Below, piece after piece: positions 36,256 to 47,936 of a stretch of 64,000 bases of DNA. This stretch comes from Rehmannia glutinosa (taxonomy: Eukaryota; Streptophyta; Magnoliopsida; Lamiales; Orobanchaceae). The stretch is taken from assembly GCA_016081115.2 (NCBI GenBank), contig JABTTQ020002172.1, forward strand, positions 434,001 to 498,000. Direction: 5' to 3'. Numbering within the stretch: the first letter of the stretch is position 1; every line of letters begins with the position of its first letter. The notes under the pieces are model-generated. The model was not told the origin of the DNA. It saw only the letters and a program-made list of their open reading frames with translations, and ran no database searches. A program made the position numbers and the translations under genes.

Positions 36256-38570
36256 ATGGAAGCAAATCTGACACGCATTCCTATGTTCACTATTGAAGAA
36301 TTTCATGATTGGAAAATTTGTATGTAGGCTCATCTATCTGCATTACATGATAAAATGTGGCTTGTGATAGAGGATGGGCCACTGCAAATACTCAAAGTGA
36401 ACACATCTGTAAGAAAAGCAGCCGCAGCTGAAGGAGAAGAACTTGCCGATGAAGCAAGACCAACCATGGTTGAAAAACCAAGGACTGAGTGGACTAATGA
36501 GGACAGGAAAAGATACAACCTGGACAATGTGGCCAAGGATATACTCTACAAGACGTTGGACAAAGTCATGTTCAACAAAGTCAAATCCTACAAATCTGCA
36601 AAAGAGTTTTGGGATAAGCTGACTTTAATTTGTGAAGGATCAGAAAAATTAAAGAAAATAAATTAACTATTGTTGTTCAAAAATTTGAAAATTTCAAAAT
36701 GCTTGCAAGTGAAACCTTGGATCAGCTAGATGCCAGATTCACTGAAATCACAAATGAGCTTTCAGCTCTTGGGAAGGAATATACACAAAAGGAAATGTGT
36801 ATGAAAATCTTAAGAAGCCTCCCATTTGAATGGGGAATGAAGGTTATGGCTCGAGACATTCAATGGGTCTCTCAAAAACATCAAATCATGAGCTATTCTC
36901 GGATCTCAAAGCCAATGAGTTTGGTGAGAAGAAAAGAGCAAGAGGAGGCTTTTGTGCATAAGGCAATTTGCACTAATGGCTAATGATGGAAAGAGAGTTG
37001 AACAAAGAAAGCCATAGACCAGGAGGAAATTGCCACGATGGTCAAAAGATTCAACAAGTTTTTCAATAAGAACTATAAAAGAAATAAGGTTGAGACCTCA
37101 GGAAGACATTGACTCCTTCCAAGTCAAGGAAGACAGGTCACCTAAGAGAAGTGAGCATCAAAGGGTTGAATATCGAGAGTGATAATCCAAGAACGAAAAG
37201 AGTGATCAAAGAGTGAAAACCTGTGTTGGGCGCAAACAACCAGGACACTTTGCGATTGGACTGTTCTATCCACGGTCAACAAATATAGGAATGAGGAAGA
37301 TAGAAAAGTCTTGGGGAAAAAAGACAAGAAAAGAAGAAAGCCATGTTGGGCTGTTTGAGACGATCAAGTCAAAGAAGAAACGGACTCGAGAGAGAGTAGT
37401 GGTGACTACTCAAGTGACTCTGAGGAAGATGCTATGATTTCCCTTATGGCTAAAGAACAAGATCAACCAGATCAATAAGATGAGGTACACTCTAACTCAT
37501 CTCATTCATATTCAAGTGATTGTGATACACACACTTCATCACCCACTGATCTTTATGATTCATTAGGCAAAATGATGAAAGATTTTGAACACATAAAATC
37601 CTCACACACAATTCTAAATGAGGAAAACAGCCAGCTTAAAAGCCAAAACTCACAGTTGACCAAAGAGCTGAGTACTCAGAGTCATATAGCTGATGCGAAC
37701 AATAAGCTGAAGGTTGAAAATGCAAAGATCACAGCAGAGTTAGTTGCTATAGAAAAGAGGGAAAAAGATCTCAAAAATGTGATTGCCTCATTTACAAAGG
37801 CATCCAAATCATTGGATGATCTTATCATGAGTCAAAAAGAATGTGGAGATAAGACAGGCATAGGATTTATTTCCTTTATGCACAGTCAAACTCCAAGAGT
37901 GGTTTTGGAAAAAGGATCTCCAAGCAATAAAGAATCTCAAAAATCCAAATCACCAAATGTTGCACCCACATTCACTCCAAAGCACAACCACAAACAAACT
38001 GGCCTTGGATACAAAGGGAAAGGAAAACAGCTAGTTGAGTATCTTTGAGAGGACGGTGGGAAGAAATCGGCCGAGTTCTCGGCAAACTCCAACGTAAGAA
38101 AATACTCTGTGAAAAGCAAACAGAGCTACCAGAAACCCCAGAAATTTCATCAGAGAAACACACATGATGGGAATGGTAGAAACTATCCAAACTATGTTGA
38201 TTGGAATAATGTGAAACATCAACAAAGACCTATGGAATACAAGACAAAATGACAAAGACCTAAACCTCAGCAAAGGTCATTCCAAAGGCAAAAGAGCTAT
38301 TATAAGCACACATACGCACCCAAGCACTACACTCTTAAGAACCACAACTATCCCAAGAAAGCAGTTGCTAAAACCTAAACACAGGCATACAGACAAAAGA
38401 GACAGCTGTATGAACCTAAAACCCCCAAGCAATTTGCTAATGTGCACTATGATTATGGCACTGATAGATGGCAACCTCTTAGGGTCAAGTCTTTTGGGTA
38501 TAGGTTGGTTGGATCATCTTATAGCACTAATCCCTCAGGACCCAGGCAAGTATGGGTACCTAAAAACTGA
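36256..38570 (+). pseudogene. Element H: Sirevirus gag
   Basis: ATG at 36256 (MEANLTRIPMFTIEEF). CAG to TAG at 36325-36327 gives an early stop. The UBN2-like domain continues over 36355-36666 and 36699-36900 (DILYKTLDKVMFNKV, EYTQKEMCMKILRSLP) with a frameshift near 36655. At 36980-37400, including the zinc knuckle, CAG/CTG positions are systematically damaged. The C-terminal helical part is clean (37572-38048; LKSQNSQLTKELS, KREKDLKNVIASFTKASK). The gene ends VWVPKN then TGA at 38568-38570. Confidence 0.87.
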
Positions 38571-38585
38571 TTTCCTTAATTGTAG

Positions 38586-41500
38586 GTTCAAGGACCAGCT
38601 GAGTGCCAAGGAACCTGGTACATGGATAGTGGTCGGTTCCAGACATATGACAGGAAATAAGAAAATTTTGTCAAGATTCAAGGAGATTAGAGGTGCAAAA
38701 GTCATATTTGGAGAAAATGAAGCTCGAGGGGAAATCAAAGGCACGGGATCTATCAAGAAGAATGGATTGGAAATCACGGATGTTGCTTATGTTGAAGGCC
38801 TCAACTTCAACTTGTTAAGCATCAACCAACTCTGTGATAAAAGCGATAATGTTGGATTCAACATGGGAGTGTGTCAGATCAAAGATGTTGAATCAAATGA
38901 AATAGTGTTTCAAGGATCAAGACATGAGAATATGTATGTGGTAGATTGGTCTACTGCTACACCAAGCACTTGTCTGCTAGCAAAGAGCAAAGCCGAATCA
39001 AGTTGGCTATGGCACAAGAAGCTGAGTCATCTGAATTTCAAGACAATCAACAAGCTTGCAAGGAGTCATCTTGTAGAAGGATTGCCAGACTCAGTATACA
39101 AGAAAGAAAGTGTATGTGATGCATGCAAGATGGGAAAGCAAATAAAGTCTTCATTCAAGGATAAGCCAAGTCCTTCTTCAACAAGGATATTACATCTGTT
39201 GCATATGGATTTATTTGGTCCAGTTGAGCCAGCTAGCATAAGTGGAAAGAAATACACCTTAGTGGTGGTAGATGACTATTCAAGATATACATGGACAATC
39301 TTCATGTGTAAAAAGAAGGAAACCTTGCAGAAGTTACCTCAAGTGATGAAAAGAGTTCAAAATGAAAAGAGTCAAACCATTATAAAAATAAGATCTTACA
39401 GAGGAACTGAGTTTGTCAATGGGATAATAACTCAGTATTGTGTTGAAAATGGAATTGCTCATGAGTTATCAGCTGCAAAAACTCCACAGCAGAATGGAGT
39501 GGCTGAAAGAAGGAATAGAACCCTCAAGGAAGCTGCAAGGACCATGTTTAAATTTGGATTGCCTAAGAGATTTTGGTGAAGCCACTAACCCAGCATGTTA
39601 TACTTAAAATAGATGCATGATCAATCAAAAGTGACCAAGACTCCTATGAAATTTGGACGGGGAGAAAGCCAAATGTTGGATATTTCAGGATATTTGGATG
39701 TAAATGTTTCATCCATAACAATGGCAAAGATAATTTAAAGGCTTTTGATGTTAAAGCTGATGAAGGTATCTTTTTGGGATACTCAGCTGAGAGTAAAGCC
39801 TATAGAGTGTTGAACAAGAGGACTATGGTTCTGAAGAGTCTATCCATGTGGTCTTTGATGAATCTAATTTAAATTTTGAAGATATTGAAGAGTTAGCTGA
39901 AAAAGTGAATCGACCCAACAATGCAGAAGAGTCCTTATGTTGAAGCTGAAGTAAGAGCAATCAATCCAGATGAAGATGAGATAGCTGAATCTCAAAGACA
40001 GCAGGAAAGTCTACAGCTGAATGAAAATGAAAGAGTTGTTCAACATGATGTGAGATGGCTGAGAGACCATTCACCAGAGTTAGTTATTGGAGATGTTAGA
40101 GATGGCATAAGAACCAGATCTAAAGCACAGCATGAAACTATGTTCACTTGTTTATTTCCCAGATAGAGCCTAAAAATGTGTCTCAAGCATTAGATGACAC
40201 ACATTGGATTCAAGCCATGCAAAAAGAGTTGAATCAGTTTGAAAGAAACAAAGTATGGGAATTAGTGCAGAGGCCAATCCATCAAAATGTTACTGGCACA
40301 AAATGGGTCTTCAGAAACAAGATGAATGAGGAAGGATCTGTTGTAAGAAACAAAGCAAGATTGGTAGCCAAAGGGTATTGCTAAGAAGAGGGTATAGATT
40401 TTGATGAAACTTTTGCTCCTGTTGCAAGATTGGAAGCAATAAGGATGTTTCTTGCTTATGCTACACATAAGAACTTCACTGTGTATCAAATGAATGTGAA
40501 GAGTGCATTTCTGAATGGACTATTAGAGGAAGAAGTCTATGTTGAACAACCTCCAAGCTTTGAGCAGAAAACTATTGGAGATAAATTCTACAAGCTCAAG
40601 AAAGCATTATATGGATTGAAACAAGCACCCAGAGCATGGTATGATACATTGTCTCAATTTCTAACTGACAATGGATTCACCAAAGGCAAGGTTGATAGAA
40701 CACTCTTCAGAATTCAAGACGGAGAGAGTATACTGCTTGTTCAAATATATGTAGATGACATCATTTTTGGTTCCACAAATAAAGAGTTGTGTGACAAGTT
40801 CTCAAACCTCATGCAAGATAAATTTGAGATGAGCATGATGGAAGAGCTGACTTTCTTCCTAGGACTTCAAGTCAAGCAAATGAAGGATGGAACCTTCATA
40901 AGTCAAACAAAATATACCAGAGATTTGATGAAGAAATTTGGTATGGAAGAGAAGTCTTCTGTGAAAATTCCAATGAATACTTCAGTCAAGATGGACATGG
41001 ATGCAGATGGGAAAGTTGTTGATCAAACAAGATATAGAGCACTCATTGGATCATTGCTCTATCTAACAGCAAGTAGGCCAGACATCACCTTTGCAGTAGG
41101 TGTATGTGCAAGATTTCAATCTGCACCAAAGGAGAGCCACATGACTGCAGCTAAGAGAATCCTAAGATATTTGAAGGGATGCCAGGAAGTTGGCTTATGG
41201 TATCCAAAGGAAGTGGATTCAAGTTGATGGGTTACTCAGACTCAGACTATCTGGATGCAGAGTTGATAGGAAAAGTACCTCAGGTACATGTCAAATGCTT
41301 GGAAATAGATTGGTTTCTTGGTTCAGTAAGAAACAAAATTCAAATGCCGCATCCACAGCTGATATTGAAGAAAGAGAAATTTTAATTATGTGCTATAACA
41401 CTAGTGCTATTGCAATCACTCAGAATCATGTGTTGCAATCAAGAACAAAGCACATTGATGTCAGATATCACTTCATAAGAGATCGTGTTGAAAAGAAATA

Positions 41501-41618
41501 CATCACCTTGGAATACATCTCAACTGATGAACAGTTAGCTGATATATTCACAAAGCCTCTATGTGAATCAAGGTTTGAAGAGCTCAAGAATGAGTTAGGT
41601 TTAATTGAGCTAAGTTGA
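38586..41618 (+). pseudogene. Element H: Sirevirus pol
   Basis: After three in-frame stops (38568, 38577, 38583). Protease: the DSG codons at about 38624-38636 are followed by a one-base insertion. GAG-pre-integrase: WHKKLSHL (39010) and CDACKMGKQIKSSF (39120). Integrase: HMDLFGPV (39203), second Asp changed to Tyr in RSYRGTEF (about 39391), QNGVAERRNRT (39490) intact; frame lost near 39580. RT: 40148-40384 then 40430-41227, with YVDDIIFGSTN at 40747. RNase H: YSDSDY (41230), then a deletion of about 90 bp removes the EAEYIAAGSCCAQ segment. CYNTSAIAITQ and HIDVRYHF remain. The ending IELS is intact. One CAA to TAA stop lies at 40382-40384. Confidence 0.9.
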
Positions 41619-42177
41619 AACTCAGGAGACTCAATCAGCAGAGAAAGAAGATGAGAAAATGAAAGCAGATCAAGTTTCACATTTCAGCCAAGTGAAACAG
41701 CCTTATCGAGAAGTCAGATGTATCAAGTTAGCTGACAGCTGTGTTACTTCATGAGAAGAGAGAAGTAGAGTTAAGTCACTTTGGATATAAGTTTAATCAT
41801 TTATGAGCTAATTGACAAGAAAGCAATCGTTTTAATTGAGCGTGAATGTTTTTAAGGATGACGTCAGCGTAATAATGACAGTCATAGTAAAAGCTACACA
41901 TTAAGCCATATGATTGGATATAAATGTTGTTGCATTTAATGTGGGGAATTAAATGCGGTTTTGACATTTTAATCTTAGCCGTTGATTTTGGTCAAAAATT
42001 TCGAAATCCGAAATATGTCCTTTCACAACCTTTATAAACGGAATGTTACATTTCTCTCTCCTCACGCAAACTATTCATCTTCAAGCAAATGAAGCATTTT
42101 CTCTCTGGAACCTCGTGAAAACCCTAGTCTTTCTCAAGCAAGTTTATCATATTTTCGATCGGTAGAAATGTCTGAAA
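41619..42177 (+). promoter_or_regulatory. Spacer with probable promoter of the H third ORF
   Basis: 559 bp without a reading frame between the pol stop and the third-ORF ATG. It holds the perfect palindrome TGACGTCA at 41859-41866 (the bZIP/CRE-type core), TAATAATGAC just after it and GATATAAATG near 41922. A TATA box (TATAA, 42033-42037) lies about 140 nt before the ATG. Pyrimidine-rich leader pieces (TCTCTCTCCTCACGC) and AAAACCCTAG, common in plant 5' leaders, lie between. The layout recurs in F and J and, decayed, in G. Confidence 0.6.
42033..42037 (+). promoter_or_regulatory. TATA box before the H third ORF
   Basis: TTTATAAACGG, 141-145 nt before the ATG at 42178. The corresponding boxes in F and J are at near-identical spacing on the other strand. 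Confidence 0.6.
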
Positions 42178-45100
42178 ATGGCCCCAAAGTGCGATTTTGT
42201 GAAGCTCTCAAAGCAAATCCACAATGGTGCCTCAGTGGATTTTGACGGGATGATCAAACAAGGTGTCGATGAAATCCTGGTTCAGAAGATAGCAGAAATG
42301 TTGGAGAAGTCCGGCCTGAAGGACTTTTTGACAATGGAATATTCTCACACGTACCTCGAGGAGGTATCTTTGTTCTATGCAAATGCAGAAGTGCGGGATG
42401 ATGAAATCAAATCTTCCGTCCACAGCAAGGTCATCAAACTGAATGCCAAAGATCTTGCTGAGCACTGTTTGTTGCTCGCGGAGGGCTTGAAGGACATCTA
42501 TGAGGCAGATGTCGACTTAGCTGTGGCTTGGAAGGATGTTGCCAAGCCTGAATGTGCTGCGAAAGTGGTCTATACGGCCAAGAAGGAACTGTTGAAAGAC
42601 GACTATCACAAGCTGATGGATGTCATCTCAAAATGCGTTGACATGAAATTTGGAAGCTTCAATCAGCTGTCCAAAACTAAGCTGATCGTGATGGCTGCGA
42701 TCATGCAAGGAAATAAGGTTAATTGGGCTGAGTTTGTTTGATGAGACTGCTAGAATGTCTTGAACAAGACCTTTAAGAAGGACGGATCCTTTGGATGCTC
42801 GATGGGCTATGGCCTTGTAATTAGCCATCTTATGGAGGTAAAGGGCATTGCTCTTCATCATGGCAAGCCCTTCCATGTGAACAAGAAGATGTTCAGGGCT
42901 AACCTCTCTGGTGCCCAGAAGAAGGCCCACGCCAGAAAGGCGGATACCAGTGAGAGGGAATCGGTGATCACGAAGATGCGGTGAGACTCCTCCGCCAAAG
43001 AAGAAAATTGCGGTATCAAGCCCTGCTCCGCCCCTGCGTGCCAAGCCAAAAAAAGCACCGGCTCCGCGGCCAAGTCCAAAGCTCCCGCCCATGCGGCGAG
43101 TCACCTACCCACGCCGAGACTTACGCCACTACATCCATCCGAGATAGAGGAGGAACACCATATTCCTCCCCTATCGTAAAGAAGAAAAGAGGACTTCCAA
43201 GTCAAGAAACGCAATTTGCCTCTAAGAAAAGTCTAAAAGCTTTCACTTTTGAGGAACTAGAGGATATTGAACCCGGAAGTACCTCTACTCCCATCCAGGA
43301 AGAGAAGGTTATTCGAGCGTCCGAGCTTGAAAAGATAGTGAATCCGACTCTCGGGAGAAAGCAAGCGAGGCTTTGGTGATCAAGAAGAAGCGATCTCAAA
43401 AATTGTTGATGAGTTGATGCGATCTGGCGATGATAATCAGCCAGAGATCATCAAGACCGGTAAGGAAAACTGACTAAAAAAGTGAAGCGGTGAGACAATG
43501 GACGAAGATGAAAGAGTTGTCTCCCCTCCTATAATTGATTTTGTTGCATCGAGGAAGAGCAAGGTCTCTTGCCTCCCATTCCTAAATCGGAGAGGTGAAG
43601 ATGAAAATAATGATGCGATGATGATGTGGTCATGTATTCTCGGTTTATCGATATTCAATGACGCTTAAGAGAGTGGATAGCATGGAAGTTAGATCACTCA
43701 AGGTGCTGAGTTCACTCACCCTGAGTTCATTGAAGAAGAAGAAGAGCTTCTCCGATTCCTCTGCGTAAATGATGTCTGGTCTGCCCTAAATGAAGAAAAA
43801 TGCTTAGACATCCTTAGCATTCTCAAAGGGGAAGAAAATGAGAGAGCTGTCGAGCAAGCCCGAGTGTTGGAGAAATCCAATATGTGTTCATTTACAGGCT
43901 CTCTAGAGCATACACACACGCATCTTGATATGCTCTCGGATAGCGATGAGGACATGGATCCTGGCATTCATTGCGGCTAAGAAGTTGGAAATGCAGCAAG
44001 CCTTGTAGGAATCCAAAGCCATGCACGAGAAACGTTTACTAGAAGGTCCAGGAGAGTCTTCCCAAACTCTTCTGCAAACAGATCCTTTGGGAGTGGCAAA
44101 GCAAATTATGACGGACATTGTTGCAGCCACATCCCTCGTGCAATCATAAAATGGCTCCCAGAGAGTTGGCGATGAAGCTGGGAAGTTGGGCACCCAAGCT
44201 AAGCCTACCCCTGAAGAAGGTGTTCTCACACTGCGCGTATTTGAACACTCAAAGGTCAAAGTCGCGTCTCGGGAGCGAGTAACCCCTATCGGTCACTCGG
44301 TGGTGTGCCAACTAAGGGGAAACTCTCTCCACCCACGGTGGGTTGGAGGTTGCTATGGGAGACACATCAATGAAGGAAGGAGGCGAAGGTGACAAAGAAT
44401 TTGAACAACAATAGATGACATTGTGAAGCTCGAATAGTAGAACTGTCTTAAGCGAAATGTCAAGCGCTTTGAAGGCCGATGACGATGTTATCACGATTGA
44501 GGCAAAGGATGGTGAAGCCGGGAGTTAACACTGCGGGCTCGAAAGTGCAATCAAGGGGTTGAGACTCCTTTGGATGCCAATGTCCAAGACCCTAAGACAG
44601 TGAGTCGTCAAATGGAGAATAGAAGACCCTAAGATAGTTGAGGCGTCGAATGGATTCTTCAAGGCCCCGCAGCTGATGGAGCTGTTGGGGGTATTGAAGG
44701 CCAACGGGAGGTTGAGACTTCCCTTGGTAAAGGTGTTGGCGAGAACATTCCTCACCTTGAAGGTGCTACCACGAGAAGAAGTTATTGGTGCCCTTCAAGA
44801 CTCCCAAGAACACATTGACACGTCATTTTCGGGATCGAATGATGAAGCTGAGTCCATTCAACATGATGATCCTATGAAGGACACAGCTGAGGATGTTCAC
44901 AAATCTCAAAGCCAAGTCAGTGAGAAGACGGCTCCCATGAGGTTCAATTTTGATGATGAGCCAACTCCACAGGTCTCATCATCCTCTGATGATGCTGATG
45001 ATACAGTTGAGGAAAAGATAACTTAAATGGAAACACCCACTGAGACTGAGGAAGCTGTTAAGACAACTGAGGCCCAGTCAGCTGGGCAAAACATCTCAAA

Positions 45101-46600
45101 TGCCCAGTGAGGCGAGTCATTTTGCGCAGGCTTTCAAATTAAAGATTAACGACTCCTTGGCTCTGTCACAGGCTCCCACAACTGTGACCACTGCCGATGA
45201 AGCTGCCGCAGCTGAGGCACAACAAGCTGAATCTACTCATCCAGAACAAGGGAAGGCGCCGCACGCAAGAGACCTGGAGATCCCATTTGTTTGCGATGAT
45301 GTTTTTGAGAAGGAATTTCCTTTCACCATTGAATTGCCAGACTTAGAAGCTGAATCTGCCAGAGAATTAAGGAAATATACAGTGCACGAAGAGCCAGTCA
45401 TCCCCACGGATATGATTGTTCCAATGAACTTTGATTTTGATGAAAAATGGCCAGCATCCGAGTCAGCCTCCGTACCTGAGTTCCAGAAAGCTTTCAAGAC
45501 TATCTGTGAAGAGATTGAGAAAATGGAACGCCATCAAGAATCTTTGGACCTCCGCCTGAACAATCGTGATGCCACCCTCACAGCTGATTTAAGAGGGATT
45601 ATAGTGCGCATCAGGGAATGGGCTGCGCAGCAGACATCTATTGTGGAGTGGATAAACTAGTCTCACAAAATGGAAATGGAGCTGCTACAACATTTCCACA
45701 AGAATGAAATTGCCAGACTCGAGAATGCCATGAATGACAAATTCAGCCTTCTCATGGCTGAAATGAAGATAGTATCACCGAAGTCTAAGGCAACACGCTC
45801 AAAATTACGAACCGCGTATGATGTAGCGGACTCAAGCACAACTCAACTATCAAGAGACTAGATTTTATCCTCGGAGGAATGTTCCCTGGGGTACCTCTCT
45901 CCTTTGATGATGCCAAAAAGGGGGAAGAGGAGTTCCTTAAGGGTTTGAAAGAAGAAAAGTTGAAGAAAGGCGTTGCAGCCGAGGGGGAAGGAGGCTCAAA
46001 GGATAAGAAATTGATGTACGCTTAAACCCCTCAGCAAGGTCAAGTCACTGCCTCTATCCTCAGCAAACTTCCTGTGACCTTACCAATTGAGAAAGATGAT
46101 GTGTCAATGGCAGACAAAAGAAAAATCATTGAAGCAGGATTTGAGAAGTTAGTTGAAAAGCAGGATGCTCGTGTTCAAGAAATCATGAAACAATTTGGTG
46201 GTCTACAAGCTGGAAAGGACCAGGATGCGATACCTGATTATGGATCTGAGCCTAGATCAATTGAAGATTTTAAGACTCTTGAATCATAAGGCTACTTCAA
46301 AGGAATGGCTCTGTCTCAAGCCTGGGATTTGTACTGGGAGAAAGGATTAGCCTTATGCAAAGAAGCTGATAAGCAGCAGACTTCCAGCAGTCATTCGGCT
46401 AGAAAGCTGAAGACTCCAGTACAGTACACGCCCAGAGGTGGAAGAACTGAGTCAGGAAAAGAAAGAAGTGGTGGAGGAAGAGGCTCCCAGCCTCGACCAA
46501 AACCAAAGGATGCATCGTATGTGGATCCTGAGAAGAAAGACATTATCTACTGGCTGGATATGATCACCTTGCCAACCGAGAGGTTGAAAGAAAGAATGCT
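42178..46600 (+). pseudogene. Element H: third ORF, main part (interrupted by J)
   Basis: ATG at 42178. The first 187 residues are open: MAPKCDFVKLSKQI, YSHTYLEEVSLFYANAEV, LAEHCLLLAEGLKDI, then TKLIVMAAIMQGNKVNWAEF, the N-terminal domain shared with F, G and J. The next 2 kb (42740-44760: KKMFRANLSGAQKKAHARKAD, Pro/Ala linker, acidic WKL module) are broken, mostly at CAG/CTG. 45100-45660 is clean: Glu/Ala-rich with a helical, possibly coiled-coil part (FQKAFKTICEEIEKMERHQ). The tail has YTPRGG and YVDPEKKDIIYW (46420-46560). The protein is acidic and then basic, with no visible membrane segment. J enters at 46601 and the last part resumes at 61585. Confidence 0.78.
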
Positions 46601-47064
46601 TGTAGGTCCCAAGGGTGTGAGTAAGGTTTAGAAGGGGGTTGAATAAACCTTACTACCTTTTCGATTTTAGTCCTTTTAAAATATTACGAGTTAAATACAT
46701 AGCTAAGTCTTGAGGGACAGCTAAGTTAGTTAACCCAGAGTTATCCACTCAGATTTCGATTGATTTTGTTGATAGAATAACTTTCGATTGTTTAGTCTAA
46801 ACCTTAACTTGGTTGTGACGAGATTTTATTGAGGAAGACTTAACACCCTTTAATTTGGTTTAACTTTGTTTTAAACACTTGATTTTAGCACTTAGTTACT
46901 TATCACTTGTTTTAAATACAAGTCTTGATCACACGGTGACTTGCTCCTTTGGGACTCGATGCAGAGTTGCCTTGGTCACACAAGTTGGCTTCTTGTCCGA
47001 CTTAGTTTCTTCAGCAGGCAAGCCGCTTGTTACGTCGGCTTACTTGCTCAAGCTTCTTGGATTT

Positions 47065-47462
47065 TGTGACGCCGAGGCCAAAGAGGGCGGGGAGTGATTC
47101 CGGTGAAACAAGGCACGGACAAGAGCGGCTCTAGCAAACTTCTAGCGGAGGGGGCATGAATGAACCGATCCCCACACCCGAAGAAGAGGAGATTCTGAGA
47201 ATGTGTAGGTATGGGACTATACAGTTGAGGAGAGCTTAAAAGATTTGATAGGTACTACTCACACCAACAAGATGCATCTTCTTTTCTGGTGCTCATCTCA
47301 TAAAAACTCCGAAATTAAGCGTGTTGGGCCCGGAGCAATTGTGGGATGGGTGACCCTCTGGGAAGCTGCTCTCAGGGTGCGCGTGAGTGATGACAAAGCG
47401 CGCTGGAAAGAATCGTGTTGGTTTGTGGGGACAGTCGTCGATCTGGAAGGCGGGTCGTTACA
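47065..47462 (+). repeat. Cassandra 5' LTR
   Basis: TGTGACGCC to GGTCGTTACA, 398 bp. Its first 90 bases differ from the 3' LTR mostly at CAG/CTG positions (for example CGCCAGTG versus TCCGGTG). Confidence 0.93.
47251..47370 (+). other. 5S rRNA-like sequence in Cassandra 5' LTR
   Basis: AACTCCGAAATTAAGCGTG (box A area, about 47306-47327) and GGGATGGGTGACCCTCTGGGA (box C area, about 47343-47363) correspond to the internal Pol III promoter of 5S rRNA genes. The 5' and 3' ends of true 5S RNA are not conserved, so this is a derived LTR segment and not an rRNA gene. Confidence 0.9.
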
Positions 47463-47464
47463 GA

Positions 47465-47476
47465 TGGTATCAGAGC
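47465..47476 (+). other. Primer binding site of Cassandra (tRNA-iMet)
   Basis: Perfect TGGTATCAGAGC two bases after the 5' LTR, identical to the site of the surrounding Sireviruses. Confidence 0.95.
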
Positions 47477-47533
47477 GGAACCTCTCCTGGTAAGGTGTGG
47501 TTCGGGGATGAACCAAGCGGACGCTGGTAGGAT

Positions 47534-47936
47534 TGTGACGCCTGGGGCCGAAGAGGGCGGGGAGTGATCGCCAGTGAAAGAAGGCACGGACAAGGAGCGG
47601 CTCCTGGCAGGCTTCTAGGCGGAGGGGGACATGAATGAACCGATCCCACACCCGAAGAAGAGGAGATTCTGAGACTGTGTAGGTACGGGACTATACAGTT
47701 GAGGAGAGCTTAAAAGATTTGATAGGTACTACTCATACCAACAAGATGCATCTTCTTTTCTGGTGCTCATCTCATAAAAACTCCAAAGTTAAGCGTGTTT
47801 GGCCCGGAGAAATTGTGGGACGGGTGACCCCCTGGGAAGCTGCTCTCAGGGTGCGCGTGAGTGAAGACAAAGCGCGCTGGAAAGACTCGTGTTGGTTTGT
47901 GGGGACAGTCGTCGATCTAGAAGGCGAGCCGTTATA
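47534..47936 (+). repeat. Cassandra 3' LTR
   Basis: TGTGACGCCTGGGGCC to GCCGTTATA (terminal CA changed to TA), 403 bp. It has a second 5S-like stretch at about 47724-47843 with box A AAGTTAAGCGTGTTTGG near 47787 and box C near 47817-47837. Confidence 0.93.

Larger units (their letters stand above)
47065..47936 (+). mobile_element. Cassandra TRIM, complete
   Basis: Two LTRs of 398 and 403 bp around a 71-bp internal part that holds the primer site. TSD GATTT at 47060-47064 and 47937-47941, perfect. Each LTR contains a 5S rRNA-like stretch, the hallmark of Cassandra, a non-coding terminal-repeat retrotransposon in miniature that depends on other elements' proteins. It lies within the 3' LTR of J at CTTCTTGGATTT/GATCACGAAG; the same sequence is uninterrupted in J's 5' LTR. 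Confidence 0.95.

Noticed and set aside
38540..38585. Mini-intron at the gag/pol joint (AG/GCAAGT ... TTGTAG)
   Set aside because: The donor-like AGGCAAGT lies only about 40 bp before the acceptor, too short for a plant intron, and the donor is not conserved in J. A more distant donor is not excluded.
47251..47843. Two 5S rRNA genes
   Set aside because: Only the internal promoter area resembles 5S RNA; the ends do not, and both lie in LTRs of a Cassandra element with a TSD.
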